A DNA stretch of 64,000 nt from a gamma proteobacterium symbiont of Ctena orbiculata (GTDB taxonomy: Bacteria > Pseudomonadota > Gammaproteobacteria > Chromatiales > Chromatiaceae). Shown piece by piece: positions 42,136-50,546 of this stretch. The translations under genes and the position numbers were made by a program. Location: positions 54,267 through 118,266 of the forward strand of contig QBVC01000009.1 of the NCBI GenBank assembly GCA_003058495.1, given 5' to 3'. The stretch's first letter is position 1. Each line of letters starts with the position of its first letter. Below the pieces are notes generated by a model. It saw nothing but the letters and a program-made list of their open reading frames with translations. It searched no databases and was not told the DNA's origin.

Positions 42136-42879
42136 ATGTCCATCCGTCGATTTCTCTACCTGTTGCTGCTCACCCTGATTCTCTTCTGTATCGATGCAGT
42201 CGCCAAGTTGGACTATGACGACTACAGCGCCGCTCGCGAAAGGATGGTGAGACTGATCGAACAGGATGTCCGTGAAACCAGCAGCTATCTCGATAAAGGG
42301 CAACTCGATTCCGGCATCATGAAGGTGCTCGCGGAGGTGCCGCGTCACCAGTTCGTGCCGGCCGACATCCGCGGCAGGGCCTATGAAAACCGCCCGCTCC
42401 CCATCGGTTACGGCCAGACCATCTCTCAGCCCTATATCGTGGCGATCATGACCGACCTGATCGCCCCCAAGCCGGGACACAAGGCGCTGGAGATCGGTAC
42501 CGGCTCCGGTTACCAGGCCGCCGTGCTCTCACGCCTGGTCGAAAGGGTCTACACCATGGAGATCGTTGAGCCCCTGGGCAACCAGGCGACAGAACGACTG
42601 AAGCGACTCGGCTACGACAATATTGAGGTCGCCGTCGCCGACGGCTACTACGGCTGGAAGGAGCACGCCCCCTTCGACATCATCATCGTCACCGCCGCCG
42701 CCAGCCACATACCCCCTCCCCTGATCGAGCAGCTGAAACCGGGAGGGAAGATGATCATCCCGGTGGGCAGCCGCTTCATGACCCAACAGCTGCTGCTGGT
42801 CGATAAAGATGCGGAAAACGAGATCACTGTTCGGCAGATTCTACCGGTTAGGTTTGTGCCGCTTACTGGAGAGCATTGA
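42136..42879 (+). CDS. pcm: Exported protein-L-isoaspartate O-methyltransferase
   Basis: 247 residues with a strong AAGGAGG site. SAM-binding core LEIGTGSGYQAAVLSRLVER, catalytic-loop region PIGYGQTISQPYIVAIMTDL and EHAPFDIIIVTAAASHIPPP place it in the Pcm family, which repairs isoaspartyl residues. Unlike cytosolic Pcm (about 210 residues), it has a hydrophobic N-terminus (FLYLLLLTLILFCIDAVA) that predicts export or membrane anchoring, as in the periplasmic Pcm-like proteins of some gammaproteobacteria. How SAM would reach it there is unclear. Confidence 0.9.
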   Translation: MSIRRFLYLLLLTLILFCIDAVAKLDYDDYSAARERMVRLIEQDVRETSSYLDKGQLDSGIMKVLAEVPRHQFVPADIRGRAYENRPLPIGYGQTISQPYIVAIMTDLIAPKPGHKALEIGTGSGYQAAVLSRLVERVYTMEIVEPLGNQATERLKRLGYDNIEVAVADGYYGWKEHAPFDIIIVTAAASHIPPPLIEQLKPGGKMIIPVGSRFMTQQLLLVDKDAENEITVRQILPVRFVPLTGEH

Positions 42880-43003
42880 ATAATTTTGAATTTTAAATGT
42901 TGAATTTTGAATTGTATGTGTGCGCTTCGCGCACTTCTTATTTCAAAACTGCGAGTGTAGCTCGCACATTAATTCAACATTCATAATTCAAAATTCAAAA
43001 TTG
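42880..43003. repeat. AT-rich mobile element with TTTTGAATT ends, copy 2
   Basis: Starts ATAATTTTGAATTTTAAATG and ends AATTCAAAATTCAAAATTG; between them are hairpin GTGCGC-TTC-GCGCAC and GCGAGTGTAGCTCGC. Same architecture as 17204-17325, again exactly between two same-strand genes. Inverted ends of about 30 bp. Confidence 0.7.
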
Positions 43004-43005
43004 TT

Positions 43006-45447
43006 ATGAATCGCCCACCCTATATTTCTCTTGCCATCCTCTCAGCGTCGGCGCTTGGCTACGAGATTCTGCTGATGCGGCTCTTCTCGATCATTCAGTG
43101 GCACCACTTCGCCTACATGATCATCGCCCTGGCGCTGCTCGGTTACGGCATCAGCGGCAGCCTGCTCTCGATCATTCAGCCGACAATTACCCGCCACTAC
43201 AAATGGCTCTATCCCCTCTCCCTGATGCTATTCGCCTTCACTGCATTGGGGGGATTCCTTGTTGCCCAGTCACTCAGTTTCAACAGCGAGGAGCTGTTCT
43301 GGGATGTTCACCAGGCCATCAATCTGGCGATCATCTGCCTGCTGCTGGCACTGCCGTTCGTCTTCACCGCCGCTGCAATCTGCATGACCTTCATGGTCTA
43401 CAGCGAAGAGCAGGTCTCCAGCATCTACGCCGTCGACCTGTTGGGGGCCGGTATCGGTGCATTGGGCATCGTGCTCGTGATGTTCCTGCTGATGCCGGAG
43501 CAGATCCTGGTTGCGATCACCCTGGCGGGCATGGCCGCCATGGCGGTTGCCGTATGGGAACTCAATCTCCCCTTCAAAGCGCGGCTCTATATTCCCCTCA
43601 TGCTCATCGCGCTTCTGCTGCTCAACGCCACGCCCCGGATCACCCTCAGCTTCTCCCCCTACAAAGGACTGATGCAGACACTGCAGATCAAGGGCACTCG
43701 CATTGTCGACCGACACTCAAGCCCCCTGGGCTACCTTACCCTTGTCGCCAGCGACGAAATGCCGCTGCGCCACGCACCGGGATTGAGCCTGATCAATCCG
43801 CGGGAACCGCCGCAACAGCTGGGGCTCTTCACCGATGCGGACAACCTGTCCGCCATCACCCGCTTCAGCGGCGACCTCGACGCCCTCGGCTATCTCGACC
43901 GGACAACCTCGGCCCTCCCCTACCACCTGGCCAAGCCGGCGAAACTGCTGGTGATCGGCAGCGGCACCGGCGCCGACCTGCTGCTGGCCCGCTACCACCG
44001 GGTCGAATCGGTGGACGCCCTGGAACTCAATCCCCAGCTGGTCGAGCTAGTGAGGAACGACTACAAAACCTACGCCGGTGAAATCTATGACAACCCCTCC
44101 ACCCGGCTGCACATCGCCGAGGCGCGGGACTTTCTCGGCCAAAGCGATAAAAAGTACGACCTGATCCAGATCGCCCTGGTCGATGCCGCCAGCGCCTCCT
44201 CGTCTGGCCTCTATGCCCTGAATGAAAGCTATCTCTATACCCATGAGGCGCTAGCGCTCTACCTCTCGCACCTGGCGCCGGACGGCTATCTCGCCATCAC
44301 CCGCTGGATCAAGGTACCACCAAGAGACAGCCTGAAGCTCTTCCTCACCGCGCATCAGGCGATGGAGTCCATGGGACTGGATCGACTGGATAGACGTCTG
44401 CTGCTGATTCGAAACTGGCAGACCGCAACCCTACTTGTGAAGAACGGGATGTTTACCACTAATGAATTGGATCTTGCAGATGCCTTTAACCAGACCAGGC
44501 TCTTCGACACGGCCTACAGCCATCGCCTCAAGGAAGAACAGGCAAATCGATACAACCGGCTGCGCGAACCCTATTTCTATCGGGCCAGTAAACAGATTGT
44601 CTCTGGGAAAATGGATCAGCTCCTTCAGAGCTACAAATACGACCTCCAGCCAGCATCGGACGAGAGGCCCTACTTCCACCACTTCTTCAAGTGGGAGAGC
44701 TTTTTCGAGGCATTGAAGCTGCGCCACCAGGGCGGCATGCCGCTGATTGAGTGGGGATATATTATCCTGATCATTACACTTGTGATCACCGCGCTGCTGA
44801 GCGCCCTTTTAATACTGCTGCCATTGAGCATCATTTCTCGCAACACTGGGTCAACGGACGTTGGTGTCAGCCGCTGGCGTGTCTTCTACTACTTCTTCAG
44901 CATCGGTGTGGCGTTCCTCTTTATCGAGATCGCCACCATACAGAAATTCATACGTTTTCTGCATCATCCCATCTATGCCATATCGATCTCGCTTGCCGGA
45001 TTCCTGCTGTTTGCAGGCCTAGGCAGCTTTGTCAGCGAGCGTTTGGCACAGAACCGTTCGCACTATCGAATTGCTGTCCTGGCGGTTCTTGTCATCGTCT
45101 TTGTATGTATCGGCTATCTGTTTCTCTTGGCGCCGCTGTTCGAATGGCTGGGCCACCTCCCCATGGCGTACAAATTCGTGGTCTCATCACTATTAATCGC
45201 ACCATTGGCGTTCTTCATGGGGATGCCATTTCCATTGGCCATCTCATCTTTAAAACAGCAGGCCTCGAACCTGATCCCCTGGGCATGGGGGATTAACGGT
45301 TATGCCTCTGTGATCAGTGCCGGGTTGGCGACGTTGATCGCCATTGACCTTGGTTTTATTGTGGTTATTCTGATCGCGTCTCTGCTATATCTCTCGATAT
45401 TAGGGACTTTTCCGGCTTTGAACAATCAAGCCAGAGGCCATACTTAA
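43006..45447 (+). CDS. Membrane-embedded spermidine-synthase-like methyltransferase-fold protein
   Basis: 813 residues. N-terminal block of about six membrane helices (YISLAILSASALGYEILLMR), a central Rossmann-like domain with LVIGSGTGADLLLARYHRV, DALELNPQLVEL and YDLIQIALVDAASASSSG, as in spermidine synthases and related SAM-dependent enzymes, and a C-terminal membrane block with PLAFFMGMPFPLAISSL. Such MFS-like/spermidine-synthase fusions are common in bacteria of marine origin but have no assigned reaction. A decayed copy of its 3' end lies at 47892-48034. Confidence 0.87.
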   Translation: MNRPPYISLAILSASALGYEILLMRLFSIIQWHHFAYMIIALALLGYGISGSLLSIIQPTITRHYKWLYPLSLMLFAFTALGGFLVAQSLSFNSEELFWDVHQAINLAIICLLLALPFVFTAAAICMTFMVYSEEQVSSIYAVDLLGAGIGALGIVLVMFLLMPEQILVAITLAGMAAMAVAVWELNLPFKARLYIPLMLIALLLLNATPRITLSFSPYKGLMQTLQIKGTRIVDRHSSPLGYLTLVASDEMPLRHAPGLSLINPREPPQQLGLFTDADNLSAITRFSGDLDALGYLDRTTSALPYHLAKPAKLLVIGSGTGADLLLARYHRVESVDALELNPQLVELVRNDYKTYAGEIYDNPSTRLHIAEARDFLGQSDKKYDLIQIALVDAASASSSGLYALNESYLYTHEALALYLSHLAPDGYLAITRWIKVPPRDSLKLFLTAHQAMESMGLDRLDRRLLLIRNWQTATLLVKNGMFTTNELDLADAFNQTRLFDTAYSHRLKEEQANRYNRLREPYFYRASKQIVSGKMDQLLQSYKYDLQPASDERPYFHHFFKWESFFEALKLRHQGGMPLIEWGYIILIITLVITALLSALLILLPLSIISRNTGSTDVGVSRWRVFYYFFSIGVAFLFIEIATIQKFIRFLHHPIYAISISLAGFLLFAGLGSFVSERLAQNRSHYRIAVLAVLVIVFVCIGYLFLLAPLFEWLGHLPMAYKFVVSSLLIAPLAFFMGMPFPLAISSLKQQASNLIPWAWGINGYASVISAGLATLIAIDLGFIVVILIASLLYLSILGTFPALNNQARGHT

Positions 45448-45652
45448 GTAACCGCATTGAAATAATTGAACACAAAATACTCATGCAATCCAAGGCCTTG
45501 TTGCAATTTAATCGGGTTATAGGGTAATCAGTTAAAGTTCGTTCTTACCTTGTCGATATGCAGTTATAGACCGAGTCTATCCTTGAATTTTCTTTCGTTC
45601 TCGCTTGAAAGAAGATTTCCGAAAAGCAGACTATCCTCAATGAAACATCAGC

Positions 45653-46270
45653 ATGTTGAATGTATTGCACTACAGGATAATATCAGCGCTACTACTAATG
45701 GTGTCTGTATTGCTGTTTATTCTGATCCCTTTTGTTGAATCTCCATTTCAGGAGTTTGACTTCTATGGCCGCAATATCACCGGCAAGGCCCCCACTTTTT
45801 CGTTAACAGACACCCAGGGCGAGACCAGAACATTGGATGACTTTCGCGGCAGGTTTGTCTATCTGATGTTTGGCTATCTCGGATGTGATGATGTCTGCCA
45901 CACCCAGGCGTTATCCTTCTACATGCTTAACAGGTCGATCGAGACAGATAGGGTGCAATTCCTCTATTTAGGCATGGACCCGGAAAACGATACAGCCAGG
46001 AAAATCGACAGCTATTTTGACTCCCGCGGCACTAATTTCACTGGATTGCTGGCCCGAAATATTGCTCATGCCCAGGCGATTGCCGGTGATTACAATGCCT
46101 ATTTCAGCATAGAACCATCCAACGCCTATACCAACCGCAGTATCAATCACCCCGGATATATCTATCTCATTGATCCTGATGGGAATCTCCGCATGCTTTA
46201 CAACGGCACAAATCTGCAGATTGGCCGGATGATCGATGACCTTAACCAAATAGCAACAGAATTTATCTGA
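45653..46270 (+). CDS. SCO1/SenC-family copper protein
   Basis: 205 residues. N-terminal membrane anchor ([20 protein letters not shown]), then a thioredoxin fold with [17 protein letters not shown] (the C-x3-C copper site) and [17 protein letters not shown]. The usual copper-ligand His in the late loop is represented by the [10 protein letters not shown] segment. SCO proteins deliver copper to cytochrome oxidase or act as thiol reductases. No oxidase genes are adjacent; it is 20 bp upstream of a chemoreceptor gene, so redox signalling is possible. Confidence 0.85.
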   Translation: MLNVLHYRIISALLLMVSVLLFILIPFVESPFQEFDFYGRNITGKAPTFSLTDTQGETRTLDDFRGRFVYLMFGYLGCDDVCHTQALSFYMLNRSIETDRVQFLYLGMDPENDTARKIDSYFDSRGTNFTGLLARNIAHAQAIAGDYNAYFSIEPSNAYTNRSINHPGYIYLIDPDGNLRMLYNGTNLQIGRMIDDLNQIATEFI

Positions 46271-46290
46271 ACGATCATGGGAATAATCGC

Positions 46291-47820
46291 ATGAAAAACA
46301 TAGAAAATGTGTCTGCCAAAACGATTAGCCGCAGTAAAAAGCTGCTTCGATATGACAAATTACTTTTCATTATTCTGATGGCTCATCTGCCGGTTACGAT
46401 GTTTCTGGTTCCCATGGGCTATGGGACGTCAGACTTCGCAATCTACGCTTCGCTATTGGTGGGCGCAGTATCTTCAGTCGCCTATTGGCTGTTGCGGGGT
46501 ACACCAGGATTCGGAGTGATCAGCGGTGTGTTGCTTATGGCCTTCTCTGCCATCATGATTCAGGCCCAGCTGGGGCGCATCGAGATGCACTTCCACATCT
46601 TCTGCGCCTTAGCGCTGCTGTTGATCTACCGAAACTGGCTACCGGTAGTCGTGGCTGCCGGTGTAATTGCAATCCACCATCTGGCGCTTACCGGATTGCA
46701 GCTCAACCAGGTTCAGCTGGGTGATATGCCTCTGATGCTCTTCAACTATGGCTGCTCCTGGGGCATCGCCATTCTGCATGCTGTTTTTGTGGTGATTGAG
46801 AGCGCGGCTTTGATCTATTACAGCATCCTGATGAAGCGTGATGAGCGCGTCGCTGAGAGTTTGGTTGAGGCGGTTTCCAAGGCACACAATGAAAATGACC
46901 TCAGAATCCAGATTTCAGTTGGAGAAGGTAATGAAGTGACTCAGGCATTCAACGCCCTTATGGTCAAGTTTGCTGACCTGACCAGGGATGTTGCCAATGC
47001 TTCTCAGAGCATCATGCAATTTGCACAGCAGGTGGACACCACTTCCCATGACGCTCAGACTGAGGTCAGCGCACAGCATAGCCAGACAGAGATGGCGGCT
47101 ACCGCGATCAGCGAAATGTCCCAGTCTATCCAGGAAGTGGCGAGCAATACCCAGATTGCCGCTGAAGTTGCGACCACGGCGAACAAGCAGGCACAGGAAG
47201 GTTACGAACTCTTCATCTCAGCAGAACGGGAAACGGCTGAGCTGCAAACCACCATGAGTGAGGCTTCGGAATCGATCAGGATGCTGGAGAACAATGCAGA
47301 AAACATAGGGTCCGTGGTGAATGTGATTCGCGGTATTTCTGAACAGACCAACCTGCTGGCACTCAATGCGGCAATCGAGGCAGCACGGGCCGGCGAGCAA
47401 GGTCGGGGGTTTGCAGTAGTGGCTGATGAGGTGCGAACACTGGCAAAACGCACCCAGGAGTCCACCCAGGAAATTCAGGGCATTATCGAGAAACTCCAGC
47501 AGGATACCCGGACTTCCGTCACCAAAATCAGCTATGGACAGGAGAAGACCACAGTGACATCGGAAGGTATTAAGAAAGCAGGGGCGGCACTGCAGCAGAT
47601 TCTCAGCTCGGCTTCCGACATCAACAATATGGCCATTCAGATCGCCCAGGCTACCGAAGAGCAGAGTACGGTGTCTGGCACTATTGCAGAGAACATTACA
47701 CGGATCTCTGATTCAAGTAATTCAGTGGTGGAGAAGGCGGAGGAAAACGCCCTCTCAGCGGCAAGGTTGACAGAGGTTTCCGACAAAATGAGGCTGTTGA
47801 TTTCAGACTACAGTTACTAG
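46291..47820 (+). CDS. Methyl-accepting chemotaxis protein with His-rich membrane sensor
   Basis: 509 residues. The N-terminal about 195 residues form about six membrane helices with little periplasmic sequence; helices 3-5 hold [20 protein letters not shown] and AIHHLALTG, conserved His pairs suggestive of metal or haem binding. A short HAMP-like linker leads to a signalling domain with [38 protein letters not shown]. It signals to CheA/CheW. It follows the SCO gene by 20 bp and probably shares its transcript. Confidence 0.93.
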   Translation: MKNIENVSAKTISRSKKLLRYDKLLFIILMAHLPVTMFLVPMGYGTSDFAIYASLLVGAVSSVAYWLLRGTPGFGVISGVLLMAFSAIMIQAQLGRIEMHFHIFCALALLLIYRNWLPVVVAAGVIAIHHLALTGLQLNQVQLGDMPLMLFNYGCSWGIAILHAVFVVIESAALIYYSILMKRDERVAESLVEAVSKAHNENDLRIQISVGEGNEVTQAFNALMVKFADLTRDVANASQSIMQFAQQVDTTSHDAQTEVSAQHSQTEMAATAISEMSQSIQEVASNTQIAAEVATTANKQAQEGYELFISAERETAELQTTMSEASESIRMLENNAENIGSVVNVIRGISEQTNLLALNAAIEAARAGEQGRGFAVVADEVRTLAKRTQESTQEIQGIIEKLQQDTRTSVTKISYGQEKTTVTSEGIKKAGAALQQILSSASDINNMAIQIAQATEEQSTVSGTIAENITRISDSSNSVVEKAEENALSAARLTEVSDKMRLLISDYSY

Positions 47821-47891
47821 CTCCCGTAATTGAACCTGCCCGTAATTTCAAACCAGACGAGATTCACTGACAAGAAATCAGGGCAGAGCAT

Positions 47892-48034
47892 AACCGGAAC
47901 ATACGGTTATGCTTCCGTGATCGGTGCTGAATTGGCAACGCTGATGTCCATCAATGTTGAATTCACCGCGGTTATATCCTCATCGCCACATGCATTATCT
48001 TTCAATATTGGTGGCGTTTCCGACCCTGGTTGAT
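47892..48034 (+). pseudogene. Decayed copy of the 3' end of the spermidine-synthase-like gene
   Basis: ACGGTTATGCTTCCGTGATC and the following about 130 bp parallel 45298-45430 (ACGGTTATGCCTCTGTGATC). In protein terms GYASVIGAELATLMSIN mirrors GYASVISAGLATLIAID. The membrane-helix character is lost further on and no start is present. A remnant of a duplicated 3' end, now separated from the parent by the SCO and chemoreceptor genes. Confidence 0.7.
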
Positions 48035-48082
48035 TACACGAGAGACTAAAAATTGCGAGTAAGTCTATTATCGAACCAGTCT

Positions 48083-49078
48083 TCAATCAGCCACTCTACG
48101 CCTTACCAACTCAACCCGCCGGTTCTTTGCCCGGCCGGCCTCCATTTCATTACTGCTGACCGGTGCTGCTGGCCCGACACCAAGCGCGGTCAGTCTGCTG
48201 TTTTCGATGCCTGCAGTAACCAATTCCTCAACGACGGTATTGGCGCGTTTCAGGGAAAGATTCTGGTTGTAAGTCAGGCTTCCCACATCGTCAGTGTGTC
48301 CAACCACATAGAGTTGCAGGGTCGATGCTGATTTCAATGCCTTCACGATCTCGGCAATCGTCTCCTTGGACTCCGGTCTCAAGGTCGCTTTATCGTGATC
48401 GAACTTGATGCCGTACAAGGCCACGTGCCCGGACTCCGCTATTTGCTGCTGCATTTCGGATGCGTCGACAAATTCCAGCGTTGCTTCGAAATCGCCGACC
48501 TCCAGGACTTCAACCAGTATCACGACCCGTTCCCGGTGGTTCTTGTTGGGGTTGTTCGCTGCAATCGCGGCGGCAAATACACCGACATGGTATCTGGCAC
48601 TGTCTGTTGTCACCTCAGCATAGCGATATGCCGGTGAAGTGAAATTGTGGGAGAATCCCAGTAGGTAAAACGGGTGAGTCAACCCCTCGGTGGGAACCAT
48701 TGTATTCCGCGTCCATAGTGTGGTCGCAAGCAGATGGCTTTTGCATCCGGCGTTTTTACAACTGTATATCTCGTTGGCTTCTCCCAGGTCCCTCAAGGCA
48801 ACGTCATAGTTTTTCTGCACCATCAGCGGCGTATCGCCCGGTTTCGCCAGGTAGAGAATGCGCGTCCGTTTTCCCTCCGGATTGATTACCGTTAGCTTTT
48901 TACCCCCATCTTCCTTGAGAAAATTGGCGGCGTCGTACTCATTATATTCAAAACCGAGGATTTCCGAACCGGTCACACGTAATATTTCCGGGTGGTCGCG
49001 ACTGCCCGGCATGTCGCCTGCATAAGCATTAGCCGCGAACAAGATCACTGAAAGCAAAATGAGAAAACAGTGGTGCAT
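48083..49078 (-). CDS. Outer-membrane OmpA-family protein with DUF4892
   Basis: 331 residues. Signal peptide (FLILLSVILFAANAYAG), an N-terminal DUF4892-type domain (SRDHPEILRVTGSEILGFEY, LMVQKNYDVALRDLGEANEI), and a C-terminal OmpA peptidoglycan-binding domain: VVGHTDDVGSLTYNQNLSLK RAN-type motif and AKNRRVELVRR. The combination is seen in gammaproteobacterial outer-membrane proteins of unknown role. A 12-bp palindrome upstream may be its operator. Confidence 0.9.
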   Translation of the reverse strand: MHHCFLILLSVILFAANAYAGDMPGSRDHPEILRVTGSEILGFEYNEYDAANFLKEDGGKKLTVINPEGKRTRILYLAKPGDTPLMVQKNYDVALRDLGEANEIYSCKNAGCKSHLLATTLWTRNTMVPTEGLTHPFYLLGFSHNFTSPAYRYAEVTTDSARYHVGVFAAAIAANNPNKNHRERVVILVEVLEVGDFEATLEFVDASEMQQQIAESGHVALYGIKFDHDKATLRPESKETIAEIVKALKSASTLQLYVVGHTDDVGSLTYNQNLSLKRANTVVEELVTAGIENSRLTALGVGPAAPVSSNEMEAGRAKNRRVELVRRRVAD

Positions 49079-49137
49079 GTGTCAATCTCCTTTTGCGAGC
49101 GAGTATAGATCAGGATGAAAGGTTTATCTGCCCGAAT

Positions 49138-49149
49138 GTGAATATTCAC
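49138..49149. promoter_or_regulatory. Palindrome GTGAATATTCAC
   Basis: A perfect 12-bp palindrome 60 bp upstream of the OmpA/DUF4892 start. A partial match (GAATATTCAC) occurs at 40525-40534 before the TIR gene. Operator-like; regulator unknown. Confidence 0.4.
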
Positions 49150-49231
49150 ACCTGCAATCTCCACACTACAACTACAATCTGCATGAGAATACAATTACCC
49201 TGACCCATGACGACGGAGACAAATTGATGAT

Positions 49232-49396
49232 ATGAGCGATGAACGCTGTATAAAGTGGCTGAACGACTGCCGGAACCGCGGAGAAGGTCTGCAGCAAGCA
49301 GTGATGAAAGCCGGCCAGCAGATGCTCGAGCTCGAAACGTTGGCGCACTCTTTTCGCCTATATCAGCAGGACTTTGTGCTGCGTGCCAACTCATGA
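49232..49396 (+). CDS. Short protein coupled to the exported hydrolase
   Basis: A 54-codon frame: MSDERCIKWLNDCRNRGEGL then QQAVMKAGQQMLELETLAHS and a short tail ending VLRANS. Its stop TGA overlaps the hydrolase ATG at 49393 (ATGA), a hallmark of translational coupling, and composition is protein-like (amphipathic helix rich in Gln, Leu, Glu). The ribosome site GGAGAC at 49215 is rather far from the ATG. No family recognised. Confidence 0.5.
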   Translation: MSDERCIKWLNDCRNRGEGLQQAVMKAGQQMLELETLAHSFRLYQQDFVLRANS

Positions 49397-50238
49397 AAAT
49401 TCCAGCGATACTGTTTATCTCTCTCATCTTTTTGACTAGTAACGCAGCAGCGGACAATAGAGAGAGAACTCTATGTGGATCTATCCAAGAGCCCTTTCTC
49501 TTCTGGCTTTGGAGTACAGCGGCGCCGAATCCTGACCAGGATAGAGCATTGGTTTCACCCCTAGTCGAGCAAACACAATTCACCACCTCTGATAACAAAA
49601 TACTCCGAGGCTACAGATACAACTCGCACAATGGAGAGAACAAGAGAATCCGAGCTGAAGGTTACGTCCTGATGGCCCTGGGAAATGCCATGCTCGCAGA
49701 TCAAATCATTACATCCCTGAAATACTTGTCGTCAAGCGGTTTCGATGTGTATATCTTCGACTACAGGGGTTATGGCAACTCGGAAGGGAAGAGAAGAATT
49801 AATGCAATCATCGAGGACTATAAGGAGATCATCGACTCATTGAATTCCAAATACGACAAGCGCTTGCTTTACGGCGTCTCTCTCGGCGGAGCCGTCATCA
49901 TGAACGCAATCGGATCAGGCGTGGAGTACGATTCAGCGGTAATCGATTCAAGCCCGAGCCGGTTTTCCGACTTTGGCTGCCCTGAACCTATCGATCCGGT
50001 TAACAATCTTCCGGATGACGCCAGTAAAATCTTTGTCATAACCGGAAAAGAGGATCAGGTGCTGGATTCCGACATGACCGCTCCTTTGAGGGAGGAAGCG
50101 CAACGGCGAGGGGCCAAGGTATTGGATGGTGTGAATTTTTCGCACCCTTACATGGATCGAAGCCTGGAAGCGCATTTGGCAAGAATGAAGTTGATACAGG
50201 ACTATTTCACGGAAGTCCAGACTGAACCCTATGAGTGA
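49393..50238 (+). CDS. Exported alpha/beta hydrolase
   Basis: 281 residues from ATG 49393, which begins a clear signal peptide (KIPAILFISLIFLTSNAAAD). The fold shows FDVYIFDYRGYGNSEGKRR (oxyanion region), YGVSLGGAVIMN with nucleophile Ser in GVSLGG, IFVITGKEDQVLDSDM (Asp) and NFSHPYMD (His). It resembles the BEM46/YfhR-type serine hydrolases. Substrate unknown; periplasmic location predicted. Coupled to a 54-codon upstream ORF. Confidence 0.88.
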   Translation: MKIPAILFISLIFLTSNAAADNRERTLCGSIQEPFLFWLWSTAAPNPDQDRALVSPLVEQTQFTTSDNKILRGYRYNSHNGENKRIRAEGYVLMALGNAMLADQIITSLKYLSSSGFDVYIFDYRGYGNSEGKRRINAIIEDYKEIIDSLNSKYDKRLLYGVSLGGAVIMNAIGSGVEYDSAVIDSSPSRFSDFGCPEPIDPVNNLPDDASKIFVITGKEDQVLDSDMTAPLREEAQRRGAKVLDGVNFSHPYMDRSLEAHLARMKLIQDYFTEVQTEPYE

Positions 50239-50280
50239 ATTATAATTGAGATGGGTGTGTCACACTGTAGGAGAGCGGAC

Positions 50281-50478
50281 ATGGCGGAGCATGACTGTGA
50301 ACACTGTAAGCTAAGGAACAGATATGACGAAAATCCTAACTCCATGGTGGGCAGGGTTTGGCGCTGGCATATCAATTTCTGCCCCGGATGGAAAAAATAC
50401 TACTTATCGGTTTCAGAGAGTGAAAGGGCTGAACTGGACAGCAAGTATAATTTTACTAAATACAGAGAAGTTCACTGA
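50281..50478 (+). CDS. Small CxxC protein of unknown function
   Basis: 65 residues from ATG 50281 with GGAGAG just upstream. HDCEHCKLRNRYDENPNSMV and RVWRWHINFCPGWKKYYLSV are notable: CEHC plus a later Cys and two His could bind zinc. Compact, acidic/basic, no membrane segment. Similar short proteins occur in gammaproteobacteria without assigned function. It follows the hydrolase by 42 bp and ends at a strong terminator. Confidence 0.75.
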   Translation: MAEHDCEHCKLRNRYDENPNSMVGRVWRWHINFCPGWKKYYLSVSESERAELDSKYNFTKYREVH

Positions 50479-50491
50479 TTGATTGCACAGC

Positions 50492-50522
50492 GGGGTGCCG
50501 GCTCTCCGGCACCCCTTCCTCT
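50492..50522. terminator. Bidirectional intrinsic terminator
   Basis: GGGGTGCCGG-CTCT-CCGGCACCCC: a perfect 10-bp GC-rich stem with 4-nt loop, followed by TTCCTCT, between the small CxxC gene and the convergent nuclease gene. Confidence 0.8.
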
Positions 50523-50546
50523 CGGCGTTCAAGAAGAAACGCCATG

